Below are positions 47,645 to 58,632 of a DNA stretch of 64,000 nucleotides, one piece after another. Source of the DNA: Flavobacterium hiemivividum (lineage in GTDB: Bacteria > Bacteroidota > Bacteroidia > Flavobacteriales > Flavobacteriaceae); the NCBI RefSeq assembly GCF_004349145.1, contig NZ_SMFO01000006.1, positions 1-64,000 of the forward strand, in the 5' to 3' direction. A program made the position numbers and the translations under genes. The notes below the pieces were generated by a model. The model searched no databases, had not been told where the DNA came from, and saw only the letters and a program-made list of their open reading frames with translations. Position 1 is the stretch's first letter. Each line of letters starts with the position of its first letter.

Positions 47645-49975
47645 TTATTTAATTAAAATTTCATCAACAAATAACCAAGCTTTTCCACCATTAGGTAGTG
47701 TTTTTAAAGCCGTAGCAACTACCTTCACATAGCGTACTGATTGCTTCTCAAACGAAATTTTAAAATCTTTTAAATCGAAAGATGGATTTTTAGCAAATGC
47801 TCTTTTTTGAACACCTACTTCTTTATAATTTTTACCATCACTAGAAACATATACCGTAACGGCCGTTGGGAAATAAATACCAGGTCCTTGATTCTCTAAA
47901 GTTCCTAAGGTTACTTCTTGAATCGAAGTCGTCTCTCCCATGTCAAGTACTGCTTCCATGTCTTTGCCCAACCATGCTTGCCAATGTCCATCAGTAAAGT
48001 TTTTTGTACCACGCAAAGTATTTGTCAACCCAAATTCACCTTCCCCTTTGTACTGGTCGCTATAGGATTCTTTGAATGTTACTTTTTTACCTACTGCCTT
48101 GTGAAATTCAATAGTTGTATTGAATGAAACTCCCACTGGTTGATTATTCTTAAATAGAGAGGCATGTACCTTAGTTGTTTTATCAATTTTTAACGGTTCC
48201 GTATATTTTGTCGCTTGATCTGTTAATTTTTTATCACCCAAAGTATAACGAATGTCTGCATTAGTGAATTCATTTTTCAATGCTAATGAAACCTCTTTAG
48301 TTTTCATATCAATTTGTACATCGTGCATAACCAAATAAGCACTTTTTGCGTAATTGATACCTAATAAATCATAACGGCTAAACATACTTTCTATACGATT
48401 AGAGAAATCTTCCCAGTTACGAGATTCTTTAGGCGACCATAATGTTTCTGATAAGGCTGCTAATCTTGGGAAAATCATGTATTCAGAATGTGCTTCTGTT
48501 TTTATTTGCTCCGACCATAAATTGGCTTGACCACCTAACACATGTTTCGCTTCGGCTGGCGTCATTGTATCTACAACTGGATCAAATGTGTACACTTTAC
48601 TCAACGGCGTGTAACCTCCCCAAGCCAACGGCTCTTCGTTTTGTGGTCCTTGATAATGGTCAAAATAGCAATGCGTACCTGGAGTCATAATCACATCATG
48701 ACCTTGTTTAGCAGCTTCGATTCCACCAGCAACACCTCTCCAGCTCATTACAGTAGCTTCTGGAGCAATACCACCTTCTAAGATTTCATCCCAACCAATT
48801 AATTTTTTCCCTTTTGAATTGATGAATCGCTCCATTCTTTTAATGAAATAACTCTGCAATTCTTCGGCACTTTTTAAACCTTCTGCCTCCATTCTTTTAT
48901 TGCAATGTGGACAAACTTTCCAGTTGGTTTTTGTTGCTTCATCACCTCCAACATGAATGTATTTTGATGGAAAAATATCCATCACTTCTGTTAAAACATT
49001 TTCTAGGAATTGGAATGTATTTTCTTTTCCAGCACAGTAAATATCTGTAATTGGCCATACTCCACCTGAAGGTACACCTATTGGTCTTTCATGACAAGAT
49101 AATTCTGGATACGCTGCAATCGCAGACGATACATGCGCAGGCATTTCTATTTCTGGAATAACTTCGATATTTTTAGTAGCGGCATAAGCCACTAATTCTT
49201 TTAGCTCTTCTTGTGTATAAAAACCACCATAAGTACCTTTTTCATCGGCAGCGGGAGTATATCTTCCATCCCAATGTTTGTCTTCTTGATCTACTCTCCA
49301 AGCACCAATTTCTGTTAGTTTTGGGTATTTTTTAATTTCGATTCTCCAACCTTGATCGTCTACTAAATGAAAATGCAACACATTCATTTTAAGCATTGCC
49401 ATACGATCAATCGTTTTTTTCACATAATCCATTTTGAAAAAATGACGAGATACATCAAGCATTAATCCTCTGTATTTATAACGAGGTTGATCACTGATGG
49501 TTACATTTGGGATAACCCATTCTGCATCAGAAACCTTTGCTGCACTTTCAATACTTGTAGGAAGTAATTGACGAAGTGTTTCTATTGCGTATAAAAAACC
49601 AGCATTTCCTTTGGCAATAATAAGTACTCTATCAGAATTGACCTCTAGTTTATAAGCTTCATCAGCTAACTTCTCGTCAATCACAAATTGAACAAAATCT
49701 TTCGAGGGCGCTTTATCGGCAACTTCTAAGTTCCATCCTGATGTATTTTTAAATTTATCTGTTAAAATAGAAGTAAGCGCTTTTTGAGAAGCATCTATCA
49801 CCACAAATTTTGTGTTTTTGCTAAATTTAAAAGAACCTTGTCCCAGTTTTAATTCTGCTGGTTTTGGAATAATAGCAATATCCTTTTCTGTATAAACCTT
49901 AGTTTGTTTCACTGTTTGGCAAGAAACTGTGAAAGCAATCAAAGCCAATACCGCAACCTTTTTTAATACATTCAT
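47645..49975 (-). CDS. GH20 beta-N-acetylhexosaminidase with F5/8-type C domain
   Basis: The 776-aa lipoprotein (lipobox FTVSC) has a GH20b domain and barrel with the catalytic pair in YIHVGGDEATKTNW and MPAHVSSAI. A chitobiase-C-type domain follows, then a C-terminal discoidin/F5-8C-like domain (about 640-776; FTDGHWQAWLGKDMEAVLDM, AVTVYVSSDGKNYKEV) that would bind galactose-type sugars. This is the third GH20 of the PUL and the only one with this binding domain, suggesting division of labour by linkage or by substrate size. Confidence 0.92.
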   Translation of the reverse strand: MNVLKKVAVLALIAFTVSCQTVKQTKVYTEKDIAIIPKPAELKLGQGSFKFSKNTKFVVIDASQKALTSILTDKFKNTSGWNLEVADKAPSKDFVQFVIDEKLADEAYKLEVNSDRVLIIAKGNAGFLYAIETLRQLLPTSIESAAKVSDAEWVIPNVTISDQPRYKYRGLMLDVSRHFFKMDYVKKTIDRMAMLKMNVLHFHLVDDQGWRIEIKKYPKLTEIGAWRVDQEDKHWDGRYTPAADEKGTYGGFYTQEELKELVAYAATKNIEVIPEIEMPAHVSSAIAAYPELSCHERPIGVPSGGVWPITDIYCAGKENTFQFLENVLTEVMDIFPSKYIHVGGDEATKTNWKVCPHCNKRMEAEGLKSAEELQSYFIKRMERFINSKGKKLIGWDEILEGGIAPEATVMSWRGVAGGIEAAKQGHDVIMTPGTHCYFDHYQGPQNEEPLAWGGYTPLSKVYTFDPVVDTMTPAEAKHVLGGQANLWSEQIKTEAHSEYMIFPRLAALSETLWSPKESRNWEDFSNRIESMFSRYDLLGINYAKSAYLVMHDVQIDMKTKEVSLALKNEFTNADIRYTLGDKKLTDQATKYTEPLKIDKTTKVHASLFKNNQPVGVSFNTTIEFHKAVGKKVTFKESYSDQYKGEGEFGLTNTLRGTKNFTDGHWQAWLGKDMEAVLDMGETTSIQEVTLGTLENQGPGIYFPTAVTVYVSSDGKNYKEVGVQKRAFAKNPSFDLKDFKISFEKQSVRYVKVVATALKTLPNGGKAWLFVDEILIK

Positions 49976-50063
49976 TTTTCTAAATTTTTATTATCAATCT
50001 TTATTATTATTCCTTGCAAGACGTTTTTGATGACTCAGCTTCCGCCTGACATTCGTGCTTTTA

Positions 50064-52310
50064 TTACCTATATATTTTTGAAGACGTCGCCATCGTGTTT
50101 TTGTTATTTTTATTTGGAGTTTTCCCCATAGTAAACAACAAATTTCCGCCTTCGATAATCTCCTTATGCGTAATGTAATTTCTATTTATTTCTTTTCCAT
50201 TTAATGTAATGGACTGAATATATATGTTTTCTGAATTATTATTTTTCGCTTTTACGGCAAACGTTTTTCCGTTTTCTAAATGAATCACAGCCGAATCAAC
50301 CAAAGGTGATCCAAAGGCATACACGCCTTGCGCAGGATTTACTGGATAAAAGCCCAAAGCATTGAATACATACCAAGACGACATTTGTCCGCAGTCTTCG
50401 TTTCCACAATGGCCGTTAGCTTCGTTTTTATATTGAGTTTCTAAAATTTCTCGAACAAGCTTTTGTGTTTTCCAAGGTTTTCCAATGTAATTGTACAAAT
50501 AAGCCACATGATGACTAGGCTCATTTCCATGAGCATACTGCCCAATCATTCCGGTACTAAAAATAGGCAGTTTGTCTCCTGGAAGCGGATTCAAACTAAA
50601 CATGGTATCTAGTTTTTCCGAAAGTTTTTCGTTTCCGCCGACAATTTCGGTAAGACCTTCTACATCATGCTGAACTGACCAAAAATACTGCCAAGCATTG
50701 CTTTCGCAGAAATAAGTCGAATACTCTTTTGGCACAAAATCCTTCAAAAAACTACCATCTGTTAATTTCGGACGCATAAATGTGCTTTGCGAATCGTAAA
50801 CATTTCGCCAGTTTTCAGAGCGTTTTAAAAAGGTATTGTAATCTTCGGTTTTTCCCAAAGCTTTTGCAAATTGCGCTATACACCAATCGTCATAAGCATA
50901 TTCTAAAGTTTTAGAAACCGACCAGTTTTCGTGGTGTTCATCCACAGGAACATAGCCTAATTTCATGTAGGTATCAATTTGTCTGGAATGATCGATGGCA
51001 CTTTTTATACAGGCTTCATAAGCCAACTCAGTATCAAAATTTTCGATTCCTTTAAAATAGGCATCGACAATAACCGGAACCGCGTGGTAACCAATCATCA
51101 TATTCGTTTCATTGCCTTGCATGGACCATACAGGAAGTAAACCCGTTTCCTTGTAATGTGCTAATAACGAATTCACCATATCTGAAACTCGATTAGGATG
51201 AATTATCGTGTACAATGGATGCGCCGCTCTGTAAGTATCCCACAATGAAAAAGTATCGTATCTATCGAATCCTTTTGCGTTCATGGTTTTATCATTAGCC
51301 CCTTTATAATTTCCATCGTGGTCGCTTAATAAAGTGGGGGCTAACATGGACTGATACAACATAGTGTAAAAAATCTTCTTTTTCGTCTCGTCGGCTATTG
51401 TAATATCAATTTTACCAAGCTGCTTTTCCCATTTGTTTTCTGCTTCTTTTTTCAATGCGTCGAAATCAAAACTAGGGGCTTCTATTTCTAAAGATTTATA
51501 AGCACCTTCGATACTAGCCGTTGAAATTCCTGTTTTTAAAACAATTTGTTCCTTTTCTGAAGTACTATAATTCAGAATAATTTTCGTGTTTTTGTCGGTA
51601 ACTGGTGAAGTTGTTTCGGTATTATTCTTAAATACTTGGTAACTCTTAAATGGTTTCGATAATTTGATAACAAAATAAACCCTTTGGTCTTTTGCCCAGC
51701 CAGATGATTTTCGATACCCTTCAATAGTATTATTGTCAATCACTTTTAAATGGGTTTCTGTAGGACTGTCCCAATTTAAAGCATACCCTAAATCGATATG
51801 AATTTGGCTGTTATCGTCTTTTGGAAAAGTATATCTATGAATACCCGTTCTTTCGGTCGCAGTAAGTTCTGCTTTGATGTTATAATCCAACAAATCCACT
51901 GCATAATATCCTGGAGATGCCGTTTCTTTTTCATGCGAAAAGCTAGAGAATGGTTTGAAACTATTAGCTGCTATTCTTTTTGAAAATTGGCTATTAGTTG
52001 GCATTACTAAAATATCGTACAAGTCTCCAGCTCCTGTTCCCGATAAATGCAGGTGAGAAAACCCAGAAATAATGGAGTCTTGGTAAAAGTAACCAGCAAT
52101 CCTATCCCAACCTGGAATACCAATATCAGGACTTAATTGCACCATCCCAAAAGGAACCGTAGCTCCAGGATAAGTATTTCCTGGTCCATCTGTTCCAATA
52201 AAAGGGTTTACAAAAGTTGTTAATTTAACTTGGCTGATCGCTTCTTTTGCTCCTTGACAATTAATCAAGAAAACAGAACAAAATAGAATTATGAAACCAA
52301 ATTTTTTCAT
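50064..52310 (-). CDS. GH92 alpha-mannosidase C (canonical acid motif)
   Basis: The 748-aa lipoprotein (FLINC) has the GH92 opening FVNPFIGTDGPGNTYPGATV and a barrel with FSLWDTYRAAHP. The acid motif YAHGNEPSHHVAYLYNY keeps Glu. The base/calcium motif is GNEDCGQMSSWYVFNALGFY. It is a typical exo-alpha-mannosidase (alpha-1,2/1,3 likely). The gap to the downstream GH20 is 88 bp. Confidence 0.93.
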   Translation of the reverse strand: MKKFGFIILFCSVFLINCQGAKEAISQVKLTTFVNPFIGTDGPGNTYPGATVPFGMVQLSPDIGIPGWDRIAGYFYQDSIISGFSHLHLSGTGAGDLYDILVMPTNSQFSKRIAANSFKPFSSFSHEKETASPGYYAVDLLDYNIKAELTATERTGIHRYTFPKDDNSQIHIDLGYALNWDSPTETHLKVIDNNTIEGYRKSSGWAKDQRVYFVIKLSKPFKSYQVFKNNTETTSPVTDKNTKIILNYSTSEKEQIVLKTGISTASIEGAYKSLEIEAPSFDFDALKKEAENKWEKQLGKIDITIADETKKKIFYTMLYQSMLAPTLLSDHDGNYKGANDKTMNAKGFDRYDTFSLWDTYRAAHPLYTIIHPNRVSDMVNSLLAHYKETGLLPVWSMQGNETNMMIGYHAVPVIVDAYFKGIENFDTELAYEACIKSAIDHSRQIDTYMKLGYVPVDEHHENWSVSKTLEYAYDDWCIAQFAKALGKTEDYNTFLKRSENWRNVYDSQSTFMRPKLTDGSFLKDFVPKEYSTYFCESNAWQYFWSVQHDVEGLTEIVGGNEKLSEKLDTMFSLNPLPGDKLPIFSTGMIGQYAHGNEPSHHVAYLYNYIGKPWKTQKLVREILETQYKNEANGHCGNEDCGQMSSWYVFNALGFYPVNPAQGVYAFGSPLVDSAVIHLENGKTFAVKAKNNNSENIYIQSITLNGKEINRNYITHKEIIEGGNLLFTMGKTPNKNNKNTMATSSKIYR

Positions 52311-52396
52311 TACTTTTTATTTAAAATATTTATTAAATACGAAATCACAGTCAATACATTGTTGCAAATTCATTTTTATAATTAGTTGAAAACGAA

Positions 52397-53509
52397 TTAT
52401 TTCTTAAAGCTTTCTTTAGTTTCTTTAATTGCTTTCAAATATTCATCTGTTAATGTGGGACCGTCAAAAAACGTAACTCCTTTGGCTCCATTTTCTTTTG
52501 CATAACGAATGGCTTGTTTCAATTCGTCAGCAGATTTAAATGGTGGAATGTAAATTCCAGTATTCACGCCAATGTTTTTTGAAGCGACATCCTCCACTCC
52601 TTGCTTAGTAGCGAAACCTATCCAGTCAATTTCTTCATTATAAAATCCATGATAAATCATTGGATACACTTCGTCAATATCCCATTTATCCCAACGCTGA
52701 CGCACCATGTGATCTGCCATTTCTGGATAAGGAAATACAGCCGCCGTTAATTTTTTGTTGTTATCATGGACAATTTTATAAGCATCAGCAACCAACGCTT
52801 TTATAGCATTCAATCTAAATTGCTTCCATTCCATGTCGATAGATGTATTTTTACTATCTCTTGGATTTTTATGATGTTCCTTTTCAAACGCACTTACACA
52901 TGCATCGCAGTAGCAAAAATCATATTCTGCCATTTCAGTTTCTTGTATTAAATTGTATGTAGGAAGCAAACCGATAGGCAAGAAAATATCTGGAAAACGG
53001 ATGTAATCTAAATGAACGCTTTCAATACCTTCCACTTTAGCCAAACCTTCGACTAATCCTAAAATATGATTTCTAGATGCTGTTCTTGTTGGACACAACC
53101 ATTGGTAATAATCTACATAAGGACGGGTATCAAAACAAGATTTACCTTCTCTACTTACCATATACCATTCTGGATGCTGCAATGCAATGGAATCCCCAGG
53201 ACGATTCACCGCCATAATCCATGCGTGTACTTTTAAACCTTCTTTTTTAGCGATTGGCACTAAACGGGCTAATTCTTTTGGGTCGGTCGATGTGTTGATT
53301 AAAACTTCATCAATTCCAGCTGCTTTGTATTTTTTGAATTCAACTGTATACGCTTCCTTCGTTTTATCTTTACTGGAAGTAATCCAAGTACCGAATTTAA
53401 AATCTGAACCATCGGTTGCGGCTTCAGAAGCGTCCTTTTTACCTTCTTTTTGGTTGCAAGCTACCACAACAAAAATTGACAATAATGCTAACAGAAATTT
53501 TGACTTCAT
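52397..53509 (-). CDS. GHL10-type glycosidase-like lipoprotein (family-10-like)
   Basis: The 370-aa protein has a lipobox (VVACN) and a single TIM-barrel with EVLINTSTDP, KVHAWIMAVNRPGD and the GHL10 hallmark HLDYIRFPDIF. It is related to 'family 10 glycosylhydrolase' proteins of Bacteroidota, whose substrates are mostly undefined. A cysteine-rich insertion (YDFCYCDACVSAFEKEHH) is present. Its position between GH92 and GH18 implies a role in the same glycan, possibly a core-linkage cleavage; this is inference. Confidence 0.7.
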   Translation of the reverse strand: MKSKFLLALLSIFVVVACNQKEGKKDASEAATDGSDFKFGTWITSSKDKTKEAYTVEFKKYKAAGIDEVLINTSTDPKELARLVPIAKKEGLKVHAWIMAVNRPGDSIALQHPEWYMVSREGKSCFDTRPYVDYYQWLCPTRTASRNHILGLVEGLAKVEGIESVHLDYIRFPDIFLPIGLLPTYNLIQETEMAEYDFCYCDACVSAFEKEHHKNPRDSKNTSIDMEWKQFRLNAIKALVADAYKIVHDNNKKLTAAVFPYPEMADHMVRQRWDKWDIDEVYPMIYHGFYNEEIDWIGFATKQGVEDVASKNIGVNTGIYIPPFKSADELKQAIRYAKENGAKGVTFFDGPTLTDEYLKAIKETKESFKK

Positions 53510-53533
53510 AGGAATGTATTTAATAGTTACAAT

Positions 53534-54655
53534 TTACTTTAAACTCTCAAAAAGTGTATTCAATAGTTCTTGATCTTTATCTAAACTATATTCCCAAAAC
53601 ATAGCCCCTCCAAGTTCTTTTTCTTTAATATATTCTGCTTTTAACTTGATATCTTTTGGTGTTTCCCAAGACACAAAAATTTTATCTGTAGCATTCCAGA
53701 GATAGGACGCTTTTGCAGACTCATCATACCTTTTTTCGTACTTACCAGATTTTAATTTATCCAGAATTTCCCAATAAGATACAATAATACCTCCTTCATT
53801 TGCAGATCCGTATAAAACCGCATCTGCAGACGCTACTTTCTCCCATTGTCTTCCATAAAAAGGAATTCCCATCACCAATTTATTTACAGGAACACCCGCT
53901 TTTATATGCCTGTCAATAGCCTCCACACCACTATTTCCGCCATACTTTTCTTTGTTCGAAGGATACAAATTTGCATGATGTCCAGTTTGGTACATCCATC
54001 CTTGGTAAAAATCGTAGCACATTACATTAATAAAATCAAGATATTTGTGCGCTTGCCCTAAATCAGTATGGTCAATATAGACCTGATCTGCTCCAGTAGC
54101 AATCGTCAGTAAATAGTGTGTTTTATCTTTCTGTCCTTGAGCATCTAAGGCTTTACGTATATCTGCCAATAGCAAGGTAAAATTATCTTTATCTGATGGA
54201 CGAAAAACATTGTCTTCTGCACGTTGTCCTGGATATTCCCAATCTAAATCGACCCCATCAAAACCGTGTTCTAATAGTAGCTCCACACAGCTTGCTGCAA
54301 ATTTCTTTCTAGTACTTTCATAAGCCGCCATACTTGAAAATTGATCAGACCAAACCCAACCACCAACAGAATACAGCACTTTTAAGTTTGGATTTTGCTT
54401 TTTAAGCGTCATCAAAGTTGCAATTTTTGCAGCGTCAGTTTCCAACTCAAATTTTGCCTTTCCTTCTACAATGTTTGCAAAAGCAAAATTGATATGTGTC
54501 AGTTTCGTTGCATCAATTAGCGAAAAATCATATTTCTCATACCCTGCGGCATAGCCAATGATCTTCCTATCTGTATTCGACTTTACTTGTTTATCGATTG
54601 CACTACCACAAGAAATAATCAAGGGTAAAAGAAAAATTAATTTTATCAATTTCAT
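53534..54655 (-). CDS. GH18 endo-enzyme (chitinase-type motif), lipoprotein
   Basis: The 373-aa lipoprotein (LIISCG) has the GH18 SxGG motif (YSVGGWVWSD) and the catalytic DxxDxDxE in FDGVDLDWEYPG. It ends with GGAMFWEYSLDKDQELL. The motif and ending are of chitinase class rather than the shorter DGxxxDxEY of classic EndoF-type ENGases. In this context it could cleave the chitobiose core GlcNAc-beta1,4-GlcNAc. It is not possible to decide from sequence between ENGase and chitooligosaccharide hydrolase. Confidence 0.88.
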   Translation of the reverse strand: MKLIKLIFLLPLIISCGSAIDKQVKSNTDRKIIGYAAGYEKYDFSLIDATKLTHINFAFANIVEGKAKFELETDAAKIATLMTLKKQNPNLKVLYSVGGWVWSDQFSSMAAYESTRKKFAASCVELLLEHGFDGVDLDWEYPGQRAEDNVFRPSDKDNFTLLLADIRKALDAQGQKDKTHYLLTIATGADQVYIDHTDLGQAHKYLDFINVMCYDFYQGWMYQTGHHANLYPSNKEKYGGNSGVEAIDRHIKAGVPVNKLVMGIPFYGRQWEKVASADAVLYGSANEGGIIVSYWEILDKLKSGKYEKRYDESAKASYLWNATDKIFVSWETPKDIKLKAEYIKEKELGGAMFWEYSLDKDQELLNTLFESLK

Positions 54656-54696
54656 AATAGGTCTGTTTTCAAAGCTTTTAGATCTTTCTCTACAAT

Positions 54697-55770
54697 TTAT
54701 CTAGTTTCAAATTCACCACCTTCGTTGATAATCAACAATTTATTTGAAAACGGACTTTTAACTGAAATTGTCCATCCAAAACTATGATTTTCAAGGATTG
54801 GCTTTATTGTTTTACCTTCTATAGTTATTGGCGCTACCGCGAAAGAACTAATCGAAGTAAACCAGGTGTTTTTTTTGTCAAAATGAGATTTCTGAGCGCG
54901 ATACAATTCGAATAATTTCCATTTGATTTTCTCATCATTCGGAATTTCAAAAGTATCCTTCGCTCCTACTTCTTTCGAAGAAAAATAAACATAACCCCAT
55001 TTCTCTGGTTCGTGCATGTTCACTACACCTTGTGGCGACCAAACCCAGTTGTATTCTGGAAGATAGGCACCTTTAGCATCTTTTTTTCTTTCGTATTTGC
55101 CATTGTTAAGTTGAAAATCCCAGTTAACTCTCGAAAAATTTACGCGCCAAAATTTATTTTTAGGAACGTTTTTATGGAAATAAGACGTTTTATAAACACT
55201 CCAAGGAATCGCTAACTCAACTACCCAGCCTTTATCTACATCAGTAGGATTGTTTAAAGTACCGTCAATTTTTATTGCTGACTTTAGTCCTGTTGCTGTC
55301 CAATTATTTAAAGCGACATTGTTTTTTTCGCGATAGGGTTTTGAAATAAACAAATCCCAAATAGAATTGATCGCATTGACTTCTAATTCGTAATAATTTT
55401 GAGCATCACCACTTGGATCTACAAAAACTTCGAAATCATTATTGTGAAAAATGATCGCGTCGTGCTCTGTAATATCTGCCCAAACGTGTGGCTCCTCCAT
55501 TTTGGCTAAGATGTAAAAATAAGTATCATCCCATAGCATTTTTACCTGCGTTTTATAGGTTGGTTTCTGAACACCTTCGATATCAATAAAGGGATCTGAC
55601 CAATTTACCTTACTCCAAGAAACATCGGCATCGCTACCATCAACAACTATGCTCTCTGAAGTGTGGTAGGCGATATAACTTTCAGGAATAGCGCCCTTTT
55701 TTGATTGCGCACAAACCATCATTGATACACCTAAACACAAAATCGCCAAATATTTATATTTCGAATTCAT
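54697..55770 (-). CDS. CBM9-like secreted carbohydrate-binding protein
   Basis: The 357-aa protein has a signal peptide (cleaved about VCAQS) and one CBM9-type domain (about 30-270; VKMLWDDTYFYILAKMEEPH, YYELEVNAINSIWDLF, WVVELAIPWS). A short C-terminal extension of unknown fold follows. These proteins often accompany GH130/GH18 genes in PULs. It may hold sugar at the surface or in the periplasm. It is 8 bp from GH130. Confidence 0.75.
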   Translation of the reverse strand: MNSKYKYLAILCLGVSMMVCAQSKKGAIPESYIAYHTSESIVVDGSDADVSWSKVNWSDPFIDIEGVQKPTYKTQVKMLWDDTYFYILAKMEEPHVWADITEHDAIIFHNNDFEVFVDPSGDAQNYYELEVNAINSIWDLFISKPYREKNNVALNNWTATGLKSAIKIDGTLNNPTDVDKGWVVELAIPWSVYKTSYFHKNVPKNKFWRVNFSRVNWDFQLNNGKYERKKDAKGAYLPEYNWVWSPQGVVNMHEPEKWGYVYFSSKEVGAKDTFEIPNDEKIKWKLFELYRAQKSHFDKKNTWFTSISSFAVAPITIEGKTIKPILENHSFGWTISVKSPFSNKLLIINEGGEFETR

Positions 55771-55778
55771 ACTTAATT

Positions 55779-56744
55779 TTATAAACTATTATCTTTTGTA
55801 AACTGGATCACTTCGCTCAATCTACCAAATGCGATAGCCACAGAAGTGTCTGCTGCTCCGTAATATACGACTAATTTATCTTCCTTTTCGTCGTGTAATG
55901 CCGCACATGGAAACACCACATTTGGTACATCTCCTGTTGTTTCATAAATTTCTGCAGGACCTAATAAATAGGGTTGCGTTCTGTATTTGACCTTATCAGG
56001 TTGATTTTCATCTAGCAATGCTGCTCCCATTGCATAACGGAAACCATTACATGTATTTATAACACCGTGATAAATCATTAGCCATCCTTCTTTTGTTAAA
56101 ATAGGAATTGGTCCAGCTCCAATTTTGGTACATTGCCACGCACTATCTACAAAAGGAGTTGCTTTCATAACGCAACGGTGCTCTCCCCAATATTTCATAT
56201 CCGGGCTATAGCTGATGTAAATATCTCCAAAAGGAGTATGACCATTATCACTTGGACGACTTAACATCGCGAATTTTCCATTTATTTTCTGTGGAAACAA
56301 AACTCCGTTTCTGTTGAAAGGTAGAAAGGCATTTTCACACTGAAAAAATTCTTTAAAGTCGAAAGTATACCCAATTCCGATTGTTGGTCCGTGGTATCCA
56401 TTGCACCATGTAATCCAATAGCGGTCTTCGATAAAAACCACACGTGGATCATATTTATAATCAGACTCAATCATTTCAGTATTCCCAGCTTGCATGACGA
56501 TAGGATCGTGATTAATGTCCCAGTTGATTCCGTCTTTACTGAAACCAGCAAAAATATTCATTTGGACTGCTTTGTTATCGCATCGAAACACACCTGCAAA
56601 ACCGTCTCCAAAAGGCACAACTGCACTATTAAAAATACTGTTTGATGATGGAATATCATATCTGTTTATGATAGGATTTTCAGTATAGCGCCACATCACA
56701 TCTTGACAATTATCGGGCTTGTCTTGCCATGGAATTGTATTCAT
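55779..56744 (-). CDS. GH130 mannoside phosphorylase (cytoplasmic)
   Basis: The 321-aa protein lacks a signal peptide, so it is cytoplasmic. The GH130 five-bladed propeller shows the catalytic Asp in [12 protein letters not shown], plus [17 protein letters not shown] and [18 protein letters not shown]. Close relatives phosphorolyse Man-beta1,4-GlcNAc (the N-glycan core) into mannose-1-phosphate and GlcNAc. It lies between the CBM9-like gene and the SSS transporter (4 bp), implying import of the disaccharide followed by phosphorolysis. Confidence 0.88.
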   Translation of the reverse strand: MNTIPWQDKPDNCQDVMWRYTENPIINRYDIPSSNSIFNSAVVPFGDGFAGVFRCDNKAVQMNIFAGFSKDGINWDINHDPIVMQAGNTEMIESDYKYDPRVVFIEDRYWITWCNGYHGPTIGIGYTFDFKEFFQCENAFLPFNRNGVLFPQKINGKFAMLSRPSDNGHTPFGDIYISYSPDMKYWGEHRCVMKATPFVDSAWQCTKIGAGPIPILTKEGWLMIYHGVINTCNGFRYAMGAALLDENQPDKVKYRTQPYLLGPAEIYETTGDVPNVVFPCAALHDEKEDKLVVYYGAADTSVAIAFGRLSEVIQFTKDNSL

Positions 56745-56748
56745 CGTT

Positions 56749-58626
56749 TTAATCTTTATATTTTTTAACTTTATCGAACCAAGTGAATTTTAAAATAACT
56801 GTAGTTATTATAAAAACCAATAACACCAACCACATTTTTGGATAATCTCTTATCAAGAAATAAATGGGTAACAAAATCATGCTGGATTGCCATACCACTC
56901 CTACCACACAATTTAACATATCACTCACAAAATCAGTGTTTTTATCAACCGTATTGTCATCTTTGTGCAACGCTTTATAAACTGGCCCCCAAAATCCCCA
57001 AGGTCTCACGTTTTTATAAAACTCTTTTAAGGTTTCCATTGAGGTTGCCGGAGTTAGTAATGTTCCTAGAAACGAACCTAACAAGGACACTATGAATATG
57101 AACGGGAACATATAAATTGCCGGAATTTGTGATACCTCATACAGCCAAGATCCTGGCTCGAAACTACCTTTATTATTATCTAATAAAAATTGAAGCGTTG
57201 CTATAAATAAACCGGCGGTCATTCCCCAGAAATAACCCCATCCATTAAAACGCCACCAAATCCACTTTAAAAAATTTGCTGCTACATAACCGCCATAAAG
57301 CGCACTAGTAATCCATAAAGTTATCGAGTTAATAGATCCCGCAAAGAATCCCATAATAACTCCCAAAATAACAATAGCAAACGAGGCAATATGACTTGCT
57401 TTTATATAATGCTTGTCTGTCGCTTCTGGTTTAAAATATTTTTTATAAATATCGTTTACAATATAAGCAGGACCTGAATTTACAAAGGCTGAAAACGTAG
57501 ACATAAATGCCGCTAAAAGCCCTGCTAATAATAATCCTTTTAGACCTACAGGCACATATTCATTAATTACTTTTGGCAAAATAATTTCTAAATCGGCTAA
57601 ACTCAAGGTATTTGAGGCTGCCATTTCTGGCGCTAAATGCACTAGCGCAAGAACTACAACACCACCAATTAATAAATAACGTGGAATAAACAGTACTAGG
57701 TTTGTAAAACCACTCATGTATGCTGCTTCTTTTACTGATCGTGTGGATAAAATGCGCTGCATATCATAACTCGGTGTTGGACCAGCAATACTTGCAAAAA
57801 AACCTTTAAACAAAGACATACCTATAAAAGCACCAAACATTTTATATCCTTGCGTGTCAATAAGATTATTAAACGCTTCAAACTTGCCAGTCCACGAACC
57901 TTCTAGTTGACTTGAAAATAAGACATTAGACCATTCTGTCGAAATAACATGATTTATTTGAACATCAGTTACTGTGATAAAAGCATAGCCGGCGATTAAA
58001 ACACCTGCGATAACCATAATCCCATATTGCAACACCTCAGTCGCTACTACAGAAAACATTCCGCCTTTAATGGTGTAAATCGTTGTCAAAAATATAATAA
58101 GGAGTGCATAATTTTGATCTGATGTTAGAAAGACCGCATCGTTTAGCATCAGCGTTAAATCCCATGGCAAAATGATGGTCATAAATTTACCTACACCTTC
58201 AAAGAAGTATGCTATAAATCCTATGGATGCAACAATAGCAAAAATAGCCACTACTAAGTGCGAAGCCCGACCAGATTTATCATCACCAAAACGTGTTAAA
58301 ATCCATTCAGATCCCGTCATAATATTAGACCGCCTTATCCAAGCTGCTAAGAAAATCATGATAAAAATTTGGTTCCAAATAGGCCACATCCACATGAACA
58401 TAAAACTCTTTACGCCATATAAAAAAAGGATACCAACCATCCAGGCTGTTCCGGAGACATCAAACATTCCCGATCCATTACTAAGCCCTAAGTAGTACCA
58501 TTTGATACTTTTCCCACCCAGGAAATAAGAATCTAATCCTTGGGAAGCTCTTTTTGAAATCCAAATTCCAACACCCAAGGTTAAGGCGATGTAAATTGCA
58601 ATAATTGCAACATCAATTATATTCAT
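56749..58626 (-). CDS. Sodium:solute symporter (SSS family)
   Basis: The 625-aa protein has about 14-15 membrane segments and the SSS/SGLT signature regions ([42 protein letters not shown]). A charged C-terminal extension is present. It is a sodium- or proton-driven importer, here probably for Man-GlcNAc or GlcNAc-containing oligosaccharide that GH130 then splits. The gap to the upstream GH92 is 6 bp and to GH130 4 bp. Confidence 0.9.
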   Translation of the reverse strand: MNIIDVAIIAIYIALTLGVGIWISKRASQGLDSYFLGGKSIKWYYLGLSNGSGMFDVSGTAWMVGILFLYGVKSFMFMWMWPIWNQIFIMIFLAAWIRRSNIMTGSEWILTRFGDDKSGRASHLVVAIFAIVASIGFIAYFFEGVGKFMTIILPWDLTLMLNDAVFLTSDQNYALLIIFLTTIYTIKGGMFSVVATEVLQYGIMVIAGVLIAGYAFITVTDVQINHVISTEWSNVLFSSQLEGSWTGKFEAFNNLIDTQGYKMFGAFIGMSLFKGFFASIAGPTPSYDMQRILSTRSVKEAAYMSGFTNLVLFIPRYLLIGGVVVLALVHLAPEMAASNTLSLADLEIILPKVINEYVPVGLKGLLLAGLLAAFMSTFSAFVNSGPAYIVNDIYKKYFKPEATDKHYIKASHIASFAIVILGVIMGFFAGSINSITLWITSALYGGYVAANFLKWIWWRFNGWGYFWGMTAGLFIATLQFLLDNNKGSFEPGSWLYEVSQIPAIYMFPFIFIVSLLGSFLGTLLTPATSMETLKEFYKNVRPWGFWGPVYKALHKDDNTVDKNTDFVSDMLNCVVGVVWQSSMILLPIYFLIRDYPKMWLVLLVFIITTVILKFTWFDKVKKYKD

Positions 58627-58632
58627 TTTCCT

